Counted from the stretch's first letter, positions 48,904 to 60,081 are shown. The stretch: 64,000 nucleotides of DNA from Corynebacterium kalinowskii (GCF_009734385.1 NZ_CP046452.1:1488001-1552000); one strand, 5' to 3'. Program-made: numbers and translations. The notes: generated by a model from the sequence alone, not told the origin.

Positions 48904-51507
48904 TTAATAGAACTTAACTAGACCAAGTTCCGCCGGGTTTGGCAGGATCTGATGCTTCGGCACGATCCGTACGGTGTAGCCCAGATTGCCTGGCTCGTGA
49001 ATTGGCAGCTGTGCCCAGTAGCGGCCCTCACCGTTATCCTGCATCTCGGTGATCGTAGGGTCTACGATGTCGCCAGCGGCGTTGACCTTACCCACAATTG
49101 CTTGTACGGAAACGTCACTGTCAGTGAGCATGCCGAGCTCGACATCAACAGAAATTGCCACTGGCTCACCGGAGGTAACCGCGCGATCCCAGTTGGTAGC
49201 GTTGCCGAACTGCAGATCAGACAGTCGGAGGTTTGGCCAGCCCTGGTAGACGCGTTCCTTCCAGTTCACGAACTGCTGGGCAGCGTCGTTGTCATGCAAC
49301 ACCAGTCGGGATGCATGGTTGGCTGGGCGGTAGAACTGCTCGGTGTAGTCGCGCACCATGCGGGTACAGCTGACCATTGGAGACAGCGTGGTCATGGAGC
49401 GACGAATCATCTGCAGCCACTCGCGCGGCATGTCCTTCTCGTCGCGATCGTAGAACATCGGGACGATCTCGTGCTCGAGCAGGTCGTACATTGCCTCAGC
49501 TTCGAGCTCATCACGGAACATCAGGTCGTCTGTCTCAACGGTAGGGATGGTCCAGCCGTAGCCTTCTTGTGGCATTTCGTCCCACCAGCCGTCGGAAATC
49601 GACAGGGTCATGCAGCCATTCATTACGGCCTTCATACCCGAGGTGCCGGAAGCTTCCTGTGGGCGGACCGGGTTGTTCAGCCAGATGTCGGAGCCGGATA
49701 CGAGGAAGCCAGCCAGTCCGATGTCGTAATCAGGCAGGAACAGGAAGCGGTCGCGCAGGCCTGCTTCATCGGCGAAGCGGACAATCTCCTGCATGAGCTT
49801 CTTGCCGCCCATGTCGTGTGGGTGCGCCTTACCAGCGATGACGAACTGAACTGGGCGATCTTCGTTGAGAAGGATCTTGCGCAGACGCTCTGGGTTCTTC
49901 AGCATCAAAGTGAGACGCTTGTAGGTAGACACGCGGCGCGCGAAGCCTACGGTGAGGATGTTCGGGTCAAGGACTCGGTTGGTCCAGTTCAGCTGAGCCT
50001 CGAACTGTCCGCGCTTGACACCAGACTGCTTGACCGCGGTGCGGGCAACCCGGACCAGGTCGGCGCGCAGCTTGTTGCGAGTCTCCCACAGCTCTTCGTC
50101 AGAAACTGCATCTTCGTTGGTCCACGTGTCAGCCACTGCGAGGTCCTGGCCGTCGGCAAAGCGCTCAATGATGTCGCGCATTTCCGGCTTGGTCCACGTT
50201 GGCAGGTGCACACCGTTGGTGACGGAGTAGATTGGCACCTCTGCTGGCTCGTAGTTGTGGTACAGGGAAGCGAACATCTCACGGGAGACCTCACCGTGCA
50301 GCTTTGCGACGCCATTGGCGTGCTGAGCCAGTCGCAGACCCATATGCGCCATGTTGAAACGGTGTGGATCAGCTTCGGCGCCGAGTTCGAGGCAGCGATC
50401 CATCGGAACGCCTGGGACCAGACGACGATCCTCTGGCAGACCTTCGCCGAGGTAGCGACGCACGAGGTTCATGTCGAAGCGGTCGATGCCAGCAGGAACT
50501 GGGGTGTGAGTGGTGAAGATGCTCGCTGCGCGAACCTGAGTCAGAGCAGCGTCGAAGGACAAGCCTTCGTTCATGCGCTCGCGGATGCGCTCCAGGCCAA
50601 GGAAGCCGGCGTGGCCTTCGTTGAGGTGGGCGACGCGTGGACGAGCAAGACCACGGGTATCGCAGAACAGGTTGACCGCGCGGACACCGCCGACGCCGAG
50701 GACGAGTTCCTGGCGCACGCGGTGCTCGTTGTCGCCGCCGTAGAGACGGTCGGTGACATTCTGCATCTCCGGTGGGTTATCTGGGATGTTCGTGTCCAGC
50801 AGGAGCAGTGGCACACGGCCGACAGCTGCGACCCACAGTGCGACAACGATGTCGCGACCTTCAGGGAATGCGACCGTGACCTTGAGTTGCTGGCCCTTTT
50901 CGTCGAGGACTGGCTCGACAGGCAGCTTGTGCGGGTCGTGGTATTCGTAGTGCTCTTCTTGCCAGCCATCGCCGGACAAGGACTGGGTGAAGTAGCCGTA
51001 GGAGTACAGCAGGCCGACGCCAATCAGCGGAACGCCGAGGTCGGAGGCGGACTTCATGTGGTCGCCGGAAAGAACACCCAGGCCACCGGAGTAGATCGGA
51101 AGGCTTGGGTGAATGCCGAATTCCATGGAGAAGTAGGCGGCGATTGGGTCGGCTGGGCCGAGGTCGCTCTCCCCTACCGTGGCCTGATCCTTGACCTGGT
51201 GGACAGCGTGGGTGTCTTGGTACCAGAGAGAGGACTGGAGGTATTCGTTGAGGTTGTGCTCTTCCGCCCGGACCTTAGCAACGTAGTCCGCGTCGGCGGC
51301 CAGCTCCTGAAGGCGAACCGCGGATGCTTCCATGAGCATCCGACGGGGATTCTCGTCGAAGTCGCTCCACTTCAGTGGATCGATCGTCTTGAACAGCTCG
51401 CGGGTTTCGCGCCGCCAAGACCAGCGCAGATTCATGGCCAGGCGCCACAGCGGAGTGAGCTCGGCTGGGACGCTTTGTACTACATTCACAGAGTTCGAAG
51501 GTTTCAC
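48904..51507 (-). CDS. glgP: Alpha-glucan (glycogen) phosphorylase
   Basis: Releases glucose 1-phosphate from glycogen or maltodextrins. 867 residues. The PLP-binding motif PQEASGTSGMKAVMNG, EFGIHPSLPIYSGGLGVL, and AHLNEGHAGFLGLERI match the GT35 type common in actinobacteria. The GTG start has GGAGGG almost touching it, which is unusual; the exact start is therefore uncertain. Confidence 0.93.
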   Translation of the reverse strand: MKPSNSVNVVQSVPAELTPLWRLAMNLRWSWRRETRELFKTIDPLKWSDFDENPRRMLMEASAVRLQELAADADYVAKVRAEEHNLNEYLQSSLWYQDTHAVHQVKDQATVGESDLGPADPIAAYFSMEFGIHPSLPIYSGGLGVLSGDHMKSASDLGVPLIGVGLLYSYGYFTQSLSGDGWQEEHYEYHDPHKLPVEPVLDEKGQQLKVTVAFPEGRDIVVALWVAAVGRVPLLLLDTNIPDNPPEMQNVTDRLYGGDNEHRVRQELVLGVGGVRAVNLFCDTRGLARPRVAHLNEGHAGFLGLERIRERMNEGLSFDAALTQVRAASIFTTHTPVPAGIDRFDMNLVRRYLGEGLPEDRRLVPGVPMDRCLELGAEADPHRFNMAHMGLRLAQHANGVAKLHGEVSREMFASLYHNYEPAEVPIYSVTNGVHLPTWTKPEMRDIIERFADGQDLAVADTWTNEDAVSDEELWETRNKLRADLVRVARTAVKQSGVKRGQFEAQLNWTNRVLDPNILTVGFARRVSTYKRLTLMLKNPERLRKILLNEDRPVQFVIAGKAHPHDMGGKKLMQEIVRFADEAGLRDRFLFLPDYDIGLAGFLVSGSDIWLNNPVRPQEASGTSGMKAVMNGCMTLSISDGWWDEMPQEGYGWTIPTVETDDLMFRDELEAEAMYDLLEHEIVPMFYDRDEKDMPREWLQMIRRSMTTLSPMVSCTRMVRDYTEQFYRPANHASRLVLHDNDAAQQFVNWKERVYQGWPNLRLSDLQFGNATNWDRAVTSGEPVAISVDVELGMLTDSDVSVQAIVGKVNAAGDIVDPTITEMQDNGEGRYWAQLPIHEPGNLGYTVRIVPKHQILPNPAELGLVKFY

Positions 51508-51557
51508 CCCTCCAACTCTGCCACAAAGCCAGGAATCCGCGACCGGAGGAAGTGAAT

Positions 51558-52985
51558 TTAATACTTAACTTCGCTGACATCCTCGCCCAGCATGTGAACG
51601 TGGATCATATTCGTGTTGCCAGGCTCCCCCGGAGGGGTACCGGCGACGACGACCATGACGTCGCCGACTTCGTACTCTTCCATTGCCAGCAGCGCCTTAT
51701 CCACTTCGACCATCATCTCGTCGGTAGTGCTCACGCGAGGGCACAGGAAAGTCTGTGCGCCCCAGGTAAGAGCGAGCTGCGAACGTACGGCAGGCTCAGG
51801 AGTGAACACGAGCAGTGGCAGGCGGCTGTGCAGACGAGCAAGGCGCTTAGCGGTATCACCAGAGGTGGTGAACGCTACCAGAGCCTTGGCATTCAAACGC
51901 TCAGCAATGTCACGTGCCGAGTAAGACAACACACCACGCTTCGTCCGCGGGATGTGGGTCAGCGCCGGAGTTTCACCGTTGCGTTCCGCAGCAGTGACGA
52001 TGCGAGACATAGTGCGGACCACGTTCTGTGGGTCTTTGCCCACGGAGGTCTCACCGGAGAGCATGACGGCATCAGCGCCATCGAGCACGGCGTTGGCAAC
52101 GTCCGAAGCTTCTGCACGGGTCGGGCGGGAGTTTTCGATCATGGAGTCCAGCATCTGAGTTGCCACGATTACTGGCTTGGCGTTCTCGCGGGCAATCTGA
52201 ATGGCACGCTTCTGTACGCCTGGAACATCCTCCAGCGGTACCTCAACACCGAGGTCACCACGAGCGACCATGACTGCGTCAAAGGCAAGGATGATGGACT
52301 CCAAAGCTTCGACAGCCTCAGGCTTTTCAAGCTTGGCGATCACTGGTACTCGGCGACCTTCTTCGTCCATAACCTTGTGCACGAGCTCGATGTCGGCCGG
52401 AGAACGGACGAAGGACAAGGCGATGAAGTCCACGCCGAGATTCAAAGCGAAGCGCAGGTCACGGATGTCCTTTTCGGACAGCGCCGGGACGGAGATGTTC
52501 ATGCCTGGCAGGGATACACCCTTGTTGTTGGATACCGGGCCACCTTCGGTGACTTCGCAGACTACGTCATTGCCATCGATAGCTACGCAGACGAGCCCAA
52601 CCTTGCCGTCGTCAACGAGGAGGCGGTCGCCAGGCTTGGCGTCCTTGGCTAGCTCCTTGTAGGTGGTCGACACGCGGTCGTGAGTGCCAGGGACATCTTC
52701 AACAGTGATGCGGACAGTCTCGCCGGTCTCCCAGACGGTAGCGCCGTCGACAAATCGTCCGAGTCGGATCTTTGGGCCCTGCAGGTCAGCAAGGACACCG
52801 ATGGCCTGACCAGTTTCGTCAGTAGCCTCGCGAACCCAGCGGTAGTTTTGTGCATGATCTTCGTGCTCGCCGTGCGAGAAGTTCATTCGCGCGACATTCA
52901 TTCCAGCCTTGGCAAGACCGAGGAGACCCTCTTTGCTTGCTACGGCTGGACCAAGCGTACATACAATCTTCGTTCGTCTGTTCAC
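51558..52985 (-). CDS. pyk: Pyruvate kinase
   Basis: 475 residues from GTG 52985, preceded by GGTGGGG; the open frame has another GTG three codons earlier. NRRTKIVCTLGPA, RMNFSHG, VIAKLEKPEAVE, MVARGDLGVEVP and MLSGETSVGK are signatures. Makes pyruvate and ATP from PEP. Confidence 0.96.
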   Translation of the reverse strand: MNRRTKIVCTLGPAVASKEGLLGLAKAGMNVARMNFSHGEHEDHAQNYRWVREATDETGQAIGVLADLQGPKIRLGRFVDGATVWETGETVRITVEDVPGTHDRVSTTYKELAKDAKPGDRLLVDDGKVGLVCVAIDGNDVVCEVTEGGPVSNNKGVSLPGMNISVPALSEKDIRDLRFALNLGVDFIALSFVRSPADIELVHKVMDEEGRRVPVIAKLEKPEAVEALESIILAFDAVMVARGDLGVEVPLEDVPGVQKRAIQIARENAKPVIVATQMLDSMIENSRPTRAEASDVANAVLDGADAVMLSGETSVGKDPQNVVRTMSRIVTAAERNGETPALTHIPRTKRGVLSYSARDIAERLNAKALVAFTTSGDTAKRLARLHSRLPLLVFTPEPAVRSQLALTWGAQTFLCPRVSTTDEMMVEVDKALLAMEEYEVGDVMVVVAGTPPGEPGNTNMIHVHMLGEDVSEVKY

Positions 52986-53018
52986 GATCCCCACCCTAGT
53001 CCGGTTGGGGCAGTGCTG

Positions 53019-53879
53019 CTACAAATCCTGCTTTGGTCGTGACGCATCAACCTCAGCACGCTTTCGACTCAGCCACATCACAATCACTACCGAAATGACG
53101 AACAGCACAGCCGAGGTAATGGTGTTTACTCGCAAACCAAAAACAAGGGTCGCCGGGTCACTACGCATCAGTTCGATCCAGAATCTACCAGCGGTGTATC
53201 CGGCTACATACAGCCAGAACACGCGGCCGCGATCCAGCTTGAAATGCTTATCGGCCCACAACAGCAGCGCGAATATCAGCACGTTCCACAGCAGTTCGTA
53301 AAGGAAGGTGGGGTGCACGACGTCGATCACTTCGCCCGTGGAGCGACCAGTAAGGGGCGCCAAAGCGCCGTTCGCGTCCACCCGGTAATAAATCTCCAGG
53401 CCCCAGGGCGCAGTGGTCGGCCCACCATACAGTTCCTGGTTGAAATAGTTACCCAGGCGACCGATTGCTTGGGCCAAAATGATTCCGGGAGCAGCGGCGT
53501 CGACAAGCGGTGCAAACTTAAGCCCGCGCATGCGCATCATGATCCACACGCACACCACGCCCAAGGCCACTGCACCCCAGATTCCCAAACCACCGTTGGT
53601 GATCTTCAGGGCATCGACTGGGTTACAGGTATCGCAGAAGTACTGATTGTTGTCTGTTATGACGTGGTAAATGCGGCCACCAATGATGCCCGCAGGGACA
53701 GCGATCAGCGCCGCATCCATGACCACGTCCTCGTTCCCACCGCGCGCGACGTAACGGCGTTTGGTGATCCAGATTGCCACCAAGATGCCAGCTACTATGC
53801 ACAGCGCATAGGCACGAATCGGAACAGGGCCGAGATGCCACACACCTTGAGGAGGGGAAGGAAGGTAAGCGAGGTTCAT
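53019..53879 (-). CDS. lgt: Phosphatidylglycerol:prolipoprotein diacylglyceryl transferase
   Basis: 286 residues from ATG 53879. Seven or so membrane helices; Lgt signature [14 protein letters not shown] and [12 protein letters not shown]. Adds diacylglyceryl to lipobox cysteines, including that of the asparaginase in this window. A perfect 14-bp palindrome sits 4 bases upstream of the start codon and there is no Shine-Dalgarno. Confidence 0.94.
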   Translation of the reverse strand: MNLAYLPSPPQGVWHLGPVPIRAYALCIVAGILVAIWITKRRYVARGGNEDVVMDAALIAVPAGIIGGRIYHVITDNNQYFCDTCNPVDALKITNGGLGIWGAVALGVVCVWIMMRMRGLKFAPLVDAAAPGIILAQAIGRLGNYFNQELYGGPTTAPWGLEIYYRVDANGALAPLTGRSTGEVIDVVHPTFLYELLWNVLIFALLLWADKHFKLDRGRVFWLYVAGYTAGRFWIELMRSDPATLVFGLRVNTITSAVLFVISVVIVMWLSRKRAEVDASRPKQDL

Positions 53880-53882
53880 CAC

Positions 53883-53896
53883 GCACACTAGTGTGC
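53883..53896. repeat. Perfect 14-bp palindrome before lgt
   Basis: GCACACTAGTGTGC, a perfect palindrome 4 bases from the lgt start codon. May be an operator or a chance inverted repeat. Confidence 0.6.
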
Positions 53897-53933
53897 ACCA
53901 TTGGCAAGCAATCCGCTGCCACTACCCCACTAA

Positions 53934-54740
53934 TTAACGAGCGGTTGGCGTCGCAGGGTGCTGCCCCACCGCGACCATCGTCCGCACCAGTTTCATCGGT
54001 TCCGGGGCTGTCACCAGGGATTCGCCGATCACGACGGCATCCGCGCCGGCGCTGGCATACAACCGCAAATCTTTGGCATCGCGCACACCCGACATGGCAA
54101 TGCGCACAGTTTCGCGAGGCAGACCCGGTGCGATATCGCCGAAGGCACTCGGGTTCATGGTCATCGAGTGAAGGTTGCGGGCATTGACACCGACGACTTT
54201 GGCTCCAGCTTGGATTGCTCGGGACGCATCTTCCGGGGTATATACCTCCACCAACGCGGTCATGCCAAGGGACTCGATGCGGTCGAGCAGTGATTCAAGA
54301 CGCGCTTGATCGAGTGCAGAAACTACCAACGGCACCATGTCCGCACCGTAGTAGCGAGCTTCGTGAATCTGGTACGGGTCGATGATGAAGTCCTTGCTCA
54401 TCACCGGCACCGACACTGCCGTTTTCACGGCGGCCAGGTCCTCTAAGGACCCCATGAAGCGACGACGTTCCGTCTGGCAGCCAATAATGCGCGCGCCGCC
54501 GGCCTCAAACTGAATAGCCAGATCAGCGGGATGCTCGATGCTAGCAATTTGTCCACGACACGGTGTCGCGCGCTTGATCTCCGCGATCACACCACAGCCT
54601 TGCTGCAGCAAAGCAGCTAACGCATCGCGCGGCGGCTCCACTGATTTGGACAGCGCTTTGATTTCTTTGAAGGGCACCTGAGCTTCGCGGTAGGCAACAT
54701 CCTCCACGACGCCCTGGATAATCTGCTCAAAAATGGACAT
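53934..54740 (-). CDS. Indole-3-glycerol phosphate synthase-like protein (TrpC family)
   Basis: 268 residues, TIM barrel. The family residues E54 and K56 (IAEIKRATP), K116 (SKDFIIDPYQI), E165, N186 and R188 (VGVNARNL) and S217 are present. The glutamate before this serine (usually ESGI) is M216 in IAMSGV, and SPSKG is changed to TPCRG. TrpC makes indole-3-glycerol phosphate from CdRP. No trpA/trpB follow. Probably a second, divergent TrpC; whether it is active is open. Confidence 0.8.
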   Translation of the reverse strand: MSIFEQIIQGVVEDVAYREAQVPFKEIKALSKSVEPPRDALAALLQQGCGVIAEIKRATPCRGQIASIEHPADLAIQFEAGGARIIGCQTERRRFMGSLEDLAAVKTAVSVPVMSKDFIIDPYQIHEARYYGADMVPLVVSALDQARLESLLDRIESLGMTALVEVYTPEDASRAIQAGAKVVGVNARNLHSMTMNPSAFGDIAPGLPRETVRIAMSGVRDAKDLRLYASAGADAVVIGESLVTAPEPMKLVRTMVAVGQHPATPTAR

Positions 54741-54817
54741 CAGTTAGCCTGACCTCCCGCGCAGAACCGAGTTAGTTTGGTGCACGATTCCTAAGGCTAG
54801 TCGCTCCCCTAGGGTGG

Positions 54818-55450
54818 TTAAAAATCACGCCTATTTGCTGTCGGGTCAACATCAGCATCGAGTGCGTCCCACATCAGGCGTGGCGAGTCAGGATCCTCGT
54901 TCAGCTCGTCGGCGAGCTTTTCTTCCCGTGCTTGTTTGAGCTCATATTTGCTCTTGCGCACACTATCCTCGCCCGGCTTCATGACCAGCACGATGCCCGC
55001 CAGCAAGCCCACAGCGCAACCAACCAATGTGAGCACTGGCCCGGCTGCGCTGACGGAAATGTCGGTTATCTGGGCCCATTCTGTGACGGTCACCGGCTTA
55101 TTCTGTTGTTGTGAAGCCGCACCGCTGGTGAGCAGTTCCTTCGTACGAAGCGGATCCGCACCATACAGCAACAGCTGTAGCGGTTGCCAGCTCGCAGCTG
55201 CGGCGGCAAGGGCCGCGATAGCGGCAACGATGCGCCGCCCGAGACGTCGCAAAGCAAGCATGGCGACGACCGCAGCCAGCAACAGCAGGGCAACAGCAGT
55301 GGTCTCGGTCGACCACACCGCACCGACGAGCTGGTGGTGCGCGTCGCCAGATTTGTCATCGAATACGGACACTTCGAGCCAAGTCAGGCGCGAGGCTGCC
55401 CACATCGCGATCGCGGAAAGTGCGAGACCTGCTGTGGCTAGTTTGCGCAT
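54818..55450 (-). CDS. TIGR02234-type Trp-operon-associated membrane protein
   Basis: 210 residues. Four membrane helices (about 3-20, 48-67, 75-92, 138-157) with a W-rich loop [13 protein letters not shown], then an acidic cytoplasmic tail. The family lies with trp genes in actinobacteria; its function is unknown. Overlaps the hisI stop by 13 bases and precedes the trpC-like gene. Confidence 0.85.
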   Translation of the reverse strand: MRKLATAGLALSAIAMWAASRLTWLEVSVFDDKSGDAHHQLVGAVWSTETTAVALLLLAAVVAMLALRRLGRRIVAAIAALAAAAASWQPLQLLLYGADPLRTKELLTSGAASQQQNKPVTVTEWAQITDISVSAAGPVLTLVGCAVGLLAGIVLVMKPGEDSVRKSKYELKQAREEKLADELNEDPDSPRLMWDALDADVDPTANRRDF

Positions 55451-55800
55451 GGCAATTCCCGCCCGTCGAAGCAGGTACGGGAACCGGTGTGGCAGGCCGC
55501 GCCAGTTTGCCGGACGACCATCAGCAATGTGTCACCATCGCAGTCGGCGGCAACACTCACCACTTCCTGAACGTGCCCAGAGGTCTCCCCTTTGATCCAG
55601 TAACTATTTCGGGAGCGTGAGAAATAGGTTCCCTGTCGAGTGGCAAGGGAATGCGCCAGTGCATGGCTGTCCATCCATGCCATCATCAGCACTTCCTTAG
55701 TGCCCTCAGCCTGGACAATAACCGGGATGAGCCCTGCGTCATTGAACTTCAAGCTGCTTTCGATGTCCTTGTCCAGGACGAATTCAGCGGGATTGGTCAT
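55438..55800 (-). CDS. hisI: Phosphoribosyl-AMP cyclohydrolase
   Basis: 120 residues; histidine pathway step 3. DCDGDTLL and the cysteine ligands in [12 protein letters not shown] are present. HisI alone, without a HisE domain. Overlaps the hisF stop (ATGA). Confidence 0.95.
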   Translation of the reverse strand: MTNPAEFVLDKDIESSLKFNDAGLIPVIVQAEGTKEVLMMAWMDSHALAHSLATRQGTYFSRSRNSYWIKGETSGHVQEVVSVAADCDGDTLLMVVRQTGAACHTGSRTCFDGRELPCAN

Positions 55801-56561
55801 CGGCGAACCTCATAACCTGCGTCGGCCAGTGCATCCTTGACTTCGGAGACCGCGACAGTGCCGAAGTGGAATACCGAGGCTGCCAACACTGCGTCCGCAC
55901 CGGCGGCCACAGCTGGCGGGAAGTGCGCAGCGGTTCCCGCGCCACCCGAGGCAATGACGGGGACATCCACCACAGCCCGCACCTTTTCGATCAGCTCAAT
56001 GTCGAAGCCGTCCTGAGTGCCGTCGCCATCCATGGAGTTGAGCAGGATCTCGCCCGCGCCGAGCTCGGCACCGCGACGCGCCCACTCGATGGCATCTAAA
56101 CCAGCAGACTTGGTTCCACCGTGGGTGGTGACCTCAAACCCAGATGGCTGATCCGCTGCGCGACGCGCGTCAACACTCAGCACAATGCACTGCGCCCCAA
56201 AACGCTGGGAGAGCTCAGAGATCAGTTCTGGGCGGTGAATGGCGGAGGTGTTGATGCTGACTTTGTCAGCGCCTGCGCGAAGCAGTTCATCTACATCGTT
56301 TTCGCTGCGGACACCACCACCCACTGTCAGCGGGATGAATACCTGCTCAGCCGTACGACGTACCACATCGAGCATGGTGCCACGCCCTTCCTTAGAAGCA
56401 CTGACATCCAGGAAGGTAAGCTCATCCACACCCTCTTGGCCGTAACGGGCGGCCAGCTCGACCGGATCCCCAGCGTCGCGAAGATTGTCAAAATTGACGC
56501 CCTTGACCACTCGCCCACCATCTACGTCCAAACATGCGATAACACGAATTGCAACTGCCAT
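55797..56561 (-). CDS. hisF: Imidazole glycerol phosphate synthase subunit HisF
   Basis: 254 residues from ATG 56561, with AAGGAG 5 bases upstream. TIM barrel: [19 protein letters not shown] (catalytic D), [20 protein letters not shown]. Works with HisH, encoded upstream. Confidence 0.96.
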   Translation of the reverse strand: MAVAIRVIACLDVDGGRVVKGVNFDNLRDAGDPVELAARYGQEGVDELTFLDVSASKEGRGTMLDVVRRTAEQVFIPLTVGGGVRSENDVDELLRAGADKVSINTSAIHRPELISELSQRFGAQCIVLSVDARRAADQPSGFEVTTHGGTKSAGLDAIEWARRGAELGAGEILLNSMDGDGTQDGFDIELIEKVRAVVDVPVIASGGAGTAAHFPPAVAAGADAVLAASVFHFGTVAVSEVKDALADAGYEVRR

Positions 56562-56570
56562 GCTCACTCC

Positions 56571-57356
56571 TTATTCACAGATCTGATTGATGGTAGCCAA
56601 GAGGTCAGCCTGCTTCTCTTTCGCCCCCGCGACAATGCCGACCGATTCTGTCGTCCACGGGTTGCCGTCGAGATCCGTCACCTGTCCTCCTGCCGCTTGG
56701 ACCAAAAGCACTCCAGCAGCATTGTCCCAGGCAAAGGGGCTAAAGGTAACCGATGCGGCGAAGATTCCCATGGCGGTGAACGCAAGATCCACCCCAACCG
56801 AGCCCGTTACCCGCAGCCGGGTGTGTGACGCAGCGAGGGTACCGAGTAGTTCTTGGCGCAGCCGGGTGCGGAACTGGTGCGATGAACTGGCCACCAGCGA
56901 TCCGAAGCCGATTTGCACTACCTCGGGAGCAGGGGCCTGAAGCTGGGGTTGAGGCTGACCGTTGATCATCAACGGGGAGCCCTCGAAAGCAGTGAGTCGT
57001 TTGCCCATGGTTGGGAGCGAGCAGAGTGCCACGATCGGTTGCCCCTTAAACAGGAGGCTAACCAAGATGGCACACATAGGATTGCCCGCAGCATAGTTGG
57101 AAGTTCCGTCAATGGGATCGACCACCCACACAGCTGGATCATCGAGGCTGCCGCCGCCTTCTTCCCCATACACCGGGATTCCGGTGAGCGTAGTAAGCTC
57201 CCGGCGCAACATGAGCTCGATCTTCAGATCGGCGGTGGTAGCAAAATCATGTTTGCCTTTGGACACCCGCTCCGCTGTGCCGAGTCCAGCGAGGAATTCC
57301 TTTTCGCAGTCATCCACCACCGCTTCGGCTATGGCAAGCAGCATGCGCGGATCCAT
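56571..57356 (-). CDS. Inositol monophosphatase family phosphatase
   Basis: 261 residues. Metal-binding motifs GEEGGG, WVVDPIDGTSNY and WDNAAGVLLVQAAGG. Lies between hisA and hisF. May dephosphorylate inositol phosphate (ImpA) or histidinol phosphate; in C. glutamicum the paralogue at this place is called impA and the true HisN is encoded elsewhere. Confidence 0.88.
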   Translation of the reverse strand: MDPRMLLAIAEAVVDDCEKEFLAGLGTAERVSKGKHDFATTADLKIELMLRRELTTLTGIPVYGEEGGGSLDDPAVWVVDPIDGTSNYAAGNPMCAILVSLLFKGQPIVALCSLPTMGKRLTAFEGSPLMINGQPQPQLQAPAPEVVQIGFGSLVASSSHQFRTRLRQELLGTLAASHTRLRVTGSVGVDLAFTAMGIFAASVTFSPFAWDNAAGVLLVQAAGGQVTDLDGNPWTTESVGIVAGAKEKQADLLATINQICE

Positions 57357-57361
57357 CGGAG

Positions 57362-58099
57362 CTACTTGTCTGCTACCGCTGCTAGTGCTTCCGGCAGCGT
57401 GAAACGCTTTTCATACAGTGCTTTGCCGATGATCGCGGAGTCGATTCCCTCTGCCACGTATTGCGACAGGGCGATGACGTCGTCAAGCACGGAAATGCCC
57501 CCCGAGGCCACGATGGGCGCGTCGGTAGCCGCTGCCACGTCACGCAGCAGGTCGATGTTTGGTCCAGTCAACGTGCCATCCTTGGACACGTCCGTGACGA
57601 CGAGCCTGGAGACGCCCTGCTGGGTAAGCCGTTCCAGGATCTCCCACATGTCACCGCCGTCGGTCACCCAGCCATTGCCCTTGGCCCGCCACTCGCCGTC
57701 GACCTCGCGAACATCCAGGCCGATGGCCACGCGGTCACCGTACTTGGCGATCACCTCAGCGCACCACTCTGGCTTCTCTAGCGCAGCAGTGCCGATATTC
57801 ACACGACGAGCACCCGTGCCGAGCGCCCGCTCAAGCGAAGCATCATCGCGAATGCCACCCGTGAGCTCGACATTGATATCGAGTTTGCCGACGATCTCGG
57901 CCATCATTTCATGGTTGGAGCCACGGCCAAACGCCGCATCAAGATCCACGAAGTGCAGCCACTGCGCGCCCTGCTCCTGCCACATGAGGGCAGCTTCGAG
58001 TGGAGTGCCGTACACAGTTTCGCTGCCGGCCTCGCCTTGGTGCAGGCGCACAGCCTGGCCACCGACAACATCTACTGCGGGAAGAAGAGTGAAAGTCAT
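57362..58099 (-). CDS. hisA: ProFAR isomerase
   Basis: 245 residues, TIM barrel with [19 protein letters not shown] (catalytic D), [13 protein letters not shown] and [15 protein letters not shown]. Histidine pathway; may also serve PRA isomerisation as PriA in some actinobacteria. Lies 24 bases after hisH. Confidence 0.95.
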   Translation of the reverse strand: MTFTLLPAVDVVGGQAVRLHQGEAGSETVYGTPLEAALMWQEQGAQWLHFVDLDAAFGRGSNHEMMAEIVGKLDINVELTGGIRDDASLERALGTGARRVNIGTAALEKPEWCAEVIAKYGDRVAIGLDVREVDGEWRAKGNGWVTDGGDMWEILERLTQQGVSRLVVTDVSKDGTLTGPNIDLLRDVAAATDAPIVASGGISVLDDVIALSQYVAEGIDSAIIGKALYEKRFTLPEALAAVADK

Positions 58100-58123
58100 A
58101 GTTACTGAGTCTAACCTTTATTC

Positions 58124-58756
58124 TTAGAGGCTTTGCACCCAATTGCGGAGGAGCTTCAGCCCCACGTCTCCAGATTTCTCTGGGTGGAACTGGGTGGCCC
58201 AAAGTGCGCCGTTGTCCACGGCCGCCACGAATCGGTCACTTTCATGAGTGGCCCAGGCAACCTGTGGCGCAGTTGTCAGACCGTCTCCTTCGAACTCCCA
58301 GGTGCGCACACCGTAGGAGTGGACGAAGTAGAACCGGTCATCGGGATCGATGCCCTCAAACATGGCCGAGTCAGCGGGTGCATCCACAGTGTTCCACCCC
58401 ATGTGCGGAAGAATTCGGGCCTCGAGCTTTTCAACGCTCCCCGGCCACTCCCCGCACCCCTTGGAGGTCACACCATGCTCGACACCCGTTTCGAACAAGA
58501 TCTGCATGCCTACGCAGATCCCCAGTACGGGCCGCCCTCCGGCTAGTCGTTCACCAATGAGCCGAGGACCGTGAACAGCCTGCAGCCCCTTCATGCAGGC
58601 GTCGAAAGCGCCAACGCCTGGGACCAGCAATCCATCCGCATCGAGGACGATCTCTGGATCGCTGGTGACAGTAACCTGACCACCGACCTGTTCCAGGGCG
58701 CGTTGGGCCGAGCGGATGTTACCTGAGCCGTAGTCAAGCAGGGCGATCTTCTTCAT
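58124..58756 (-). CDS. hisH: Imidazole glycerol phosphate synthase subunit HisH
   Basis: 210 residues; class I glutamine amidotransferase with the catalytic Cys in [11 protein letters not shown], and His and Glu in TQFHPEKS. Feeds ammonia to HisF. Confidence 0.95.
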   Translation of the reverse strand: MKKIALLDYGSGNIRSAQRALEQVGGQVTVTSDPEIVLDADGLLVPGVGAFDACMKGLQAVHGPRLIGERLAGGRPVLGICVGMQILFETGVEHGVTSKGCGEWPGSVEKLEARILPHMGWNTVDAPADSAMFEGIDPDDRFYFVHSYGVRTWEFEGDGLTTAPQVAWATHESDRFVAAVDNGALWATQFHPEKSGDVGLKLLRNWVQSL

Positions 58757-58770
58757 GCCGGATATTTTAG

Positions 58771-60081
58771 CTACTTGCGTTTCCGCTTCGGGCGCAAGGG
58801 GCGTACCGGGCGCACCCGACGCAAACGTTCCTTGCTGTTGTCGGTCTCGCTGATGCGGTGACGGCCGAGGAGAGCGTCGAGAAGCGTAGCCACTAAACCG
58901 AGGGCCATGAGGCCCGCAGCGGCCGCGAAAGCACCCGAATAAGCGTAGGTGGCGGCCACCAAACCGAGAGCAAAGGACCCGATGCCGGTACCGGAATCGA
59001 AAGCGATATTCCAGATGGCAGAAGCTTCAGAAACGCGACTGCGCGGCAAACGGGTGAACATCTCCAGCAAGGCCTCATTTTGCGCTGCGCCAAAACCGCC
59101 ACCGTAAAACACGGCAGCGAAAAACAGCAGCCACACGGACCAGCCATTAGCCACGGTCACCGCCATCAACGCCAAGCCGAATGCCCCAGCTAGCAACGCG
59201 GGCGCCATGCTGGCTCCCGGTGTGCCACGGCGGTCCGCAACCACGCCGGCAAGGTAGCGGAACACCATCTGCGCGCCGCCGACGATAGACAATACGATTC
59301 CTGCGTACAAGGCACCACTCTGGGCATCGGCTTCACGTACCGCTGCCGGAAGGAAAGTAGACACCACGCCAAATCCCATGGAGGCGACACAGATGCCGAT
59401 CGCAGGGACGGTGACCAATTTCCAGGTAGCCACTGGTGCAGCTTGTGTTTCGACGGCGGCCGGGGATCCCTTCGGCTCGGGCTTGATTCGTGGGATCAAC
59501 AGACACATGACGGCAGCGATCAGCGCCACTATCGCGCCCAAGACATACACGGAAGCAAAGCTCACTTGTTCAGCGAGGTAGAGACCAACGGGCAGGAAGA
59601 TGAGTTCAGACAACCCTACCGAGAGCCCCAGCATTCCCGAAGCTTTGCCTAGAAAGCGCAGCGGGACCAGTTCCGCGATAAGGGCTGACTCAGCCACCGT
59701 CAATGCGCCGAAACCCACGCCTCGCAGCGCGGAAATGAGCAGCACAGGTAGCGGATCCATGCTGAACAGGTAACCGAGTGCAGGCGCTCCCAGAAGGAAT
59801 GCCGACACGCTCATCACTGGGATGTAGCCGAACATCCGGCACAGCCGCGGTGTAAAAATCTGGGTAAGGACGGTTGCTGCCATAAATACGCCGGTTGTTG
59901 CTCCGGCGTAGGCATCGGAGCCTCCGGAGGAAATGACAGCGAGAGGAACGACGGGCAGGAGCAGCGACCAGCTACCGAAGGCTGCGGCCACTGCCACGAT
60001 TGTGGCGAGAAACCCCGGGCTGCTCCACATGCTGGGCAGCTGATCAAGTTCTTCGCGTGACAGCCGCCGGTTCCTCGCCAT
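58771..60081 (-). CDS. MFS transporter in the his operon
   Basis: 436 residues from ATG 60081, which has AGGAGG 6 bases upstream. Twelve membrane helices; the conserved loop [13 protein letters not shown] between helices fits the MFS family. It ends with a basic tail. Substrate unknown. Located between hisB and hisH, where corynebacteria often carry a transporter gene. Confidence 0.85.
   Translation of the reverse strand: MARNRRLSREELDQLPSMWSSPGFLATIVAVAAAFGSWSLLLPVVPLAVISSGGSDAYAGATTGVFMAATVLTQIFTPRLCRMFGYIPVMSVSAFLLGAPALGYLFSMDPLPVLLISALRGVGFGALTVAESALIAELVPLRFLGKASGMLGLSVGLSELIFLPVGLYLAEQVSFASVYVLGAIVALIAAVMCLLIPRIKPEPKGSPAAVETQAAPVATWKLVTVPAIGICVASMGFGVVSTFLPAAVREADAQSGALYAGIVLSIVGGAQMVFRYLAGVVADRRGTPGASMAPALLAGAFGLALMAVTVANGWSVWLLFFAAVFYGGGFGAAQNEALLEMFTRLPRSRVSEASAIWNIAFDSGTGIGSFALGLVAATYAYSGAFAAAAGLMALGLVATLLDALLGRHRISETDNSKERLRRVRPVRPLRPKRKRK

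Noticed and set aside
48952..51555. 867-codon plus-strand frame opposite glgP
   Set aside because: Exact mirror of a clear GT35 gene. No ribosome site and no family-like sequence; it results from codon bias.
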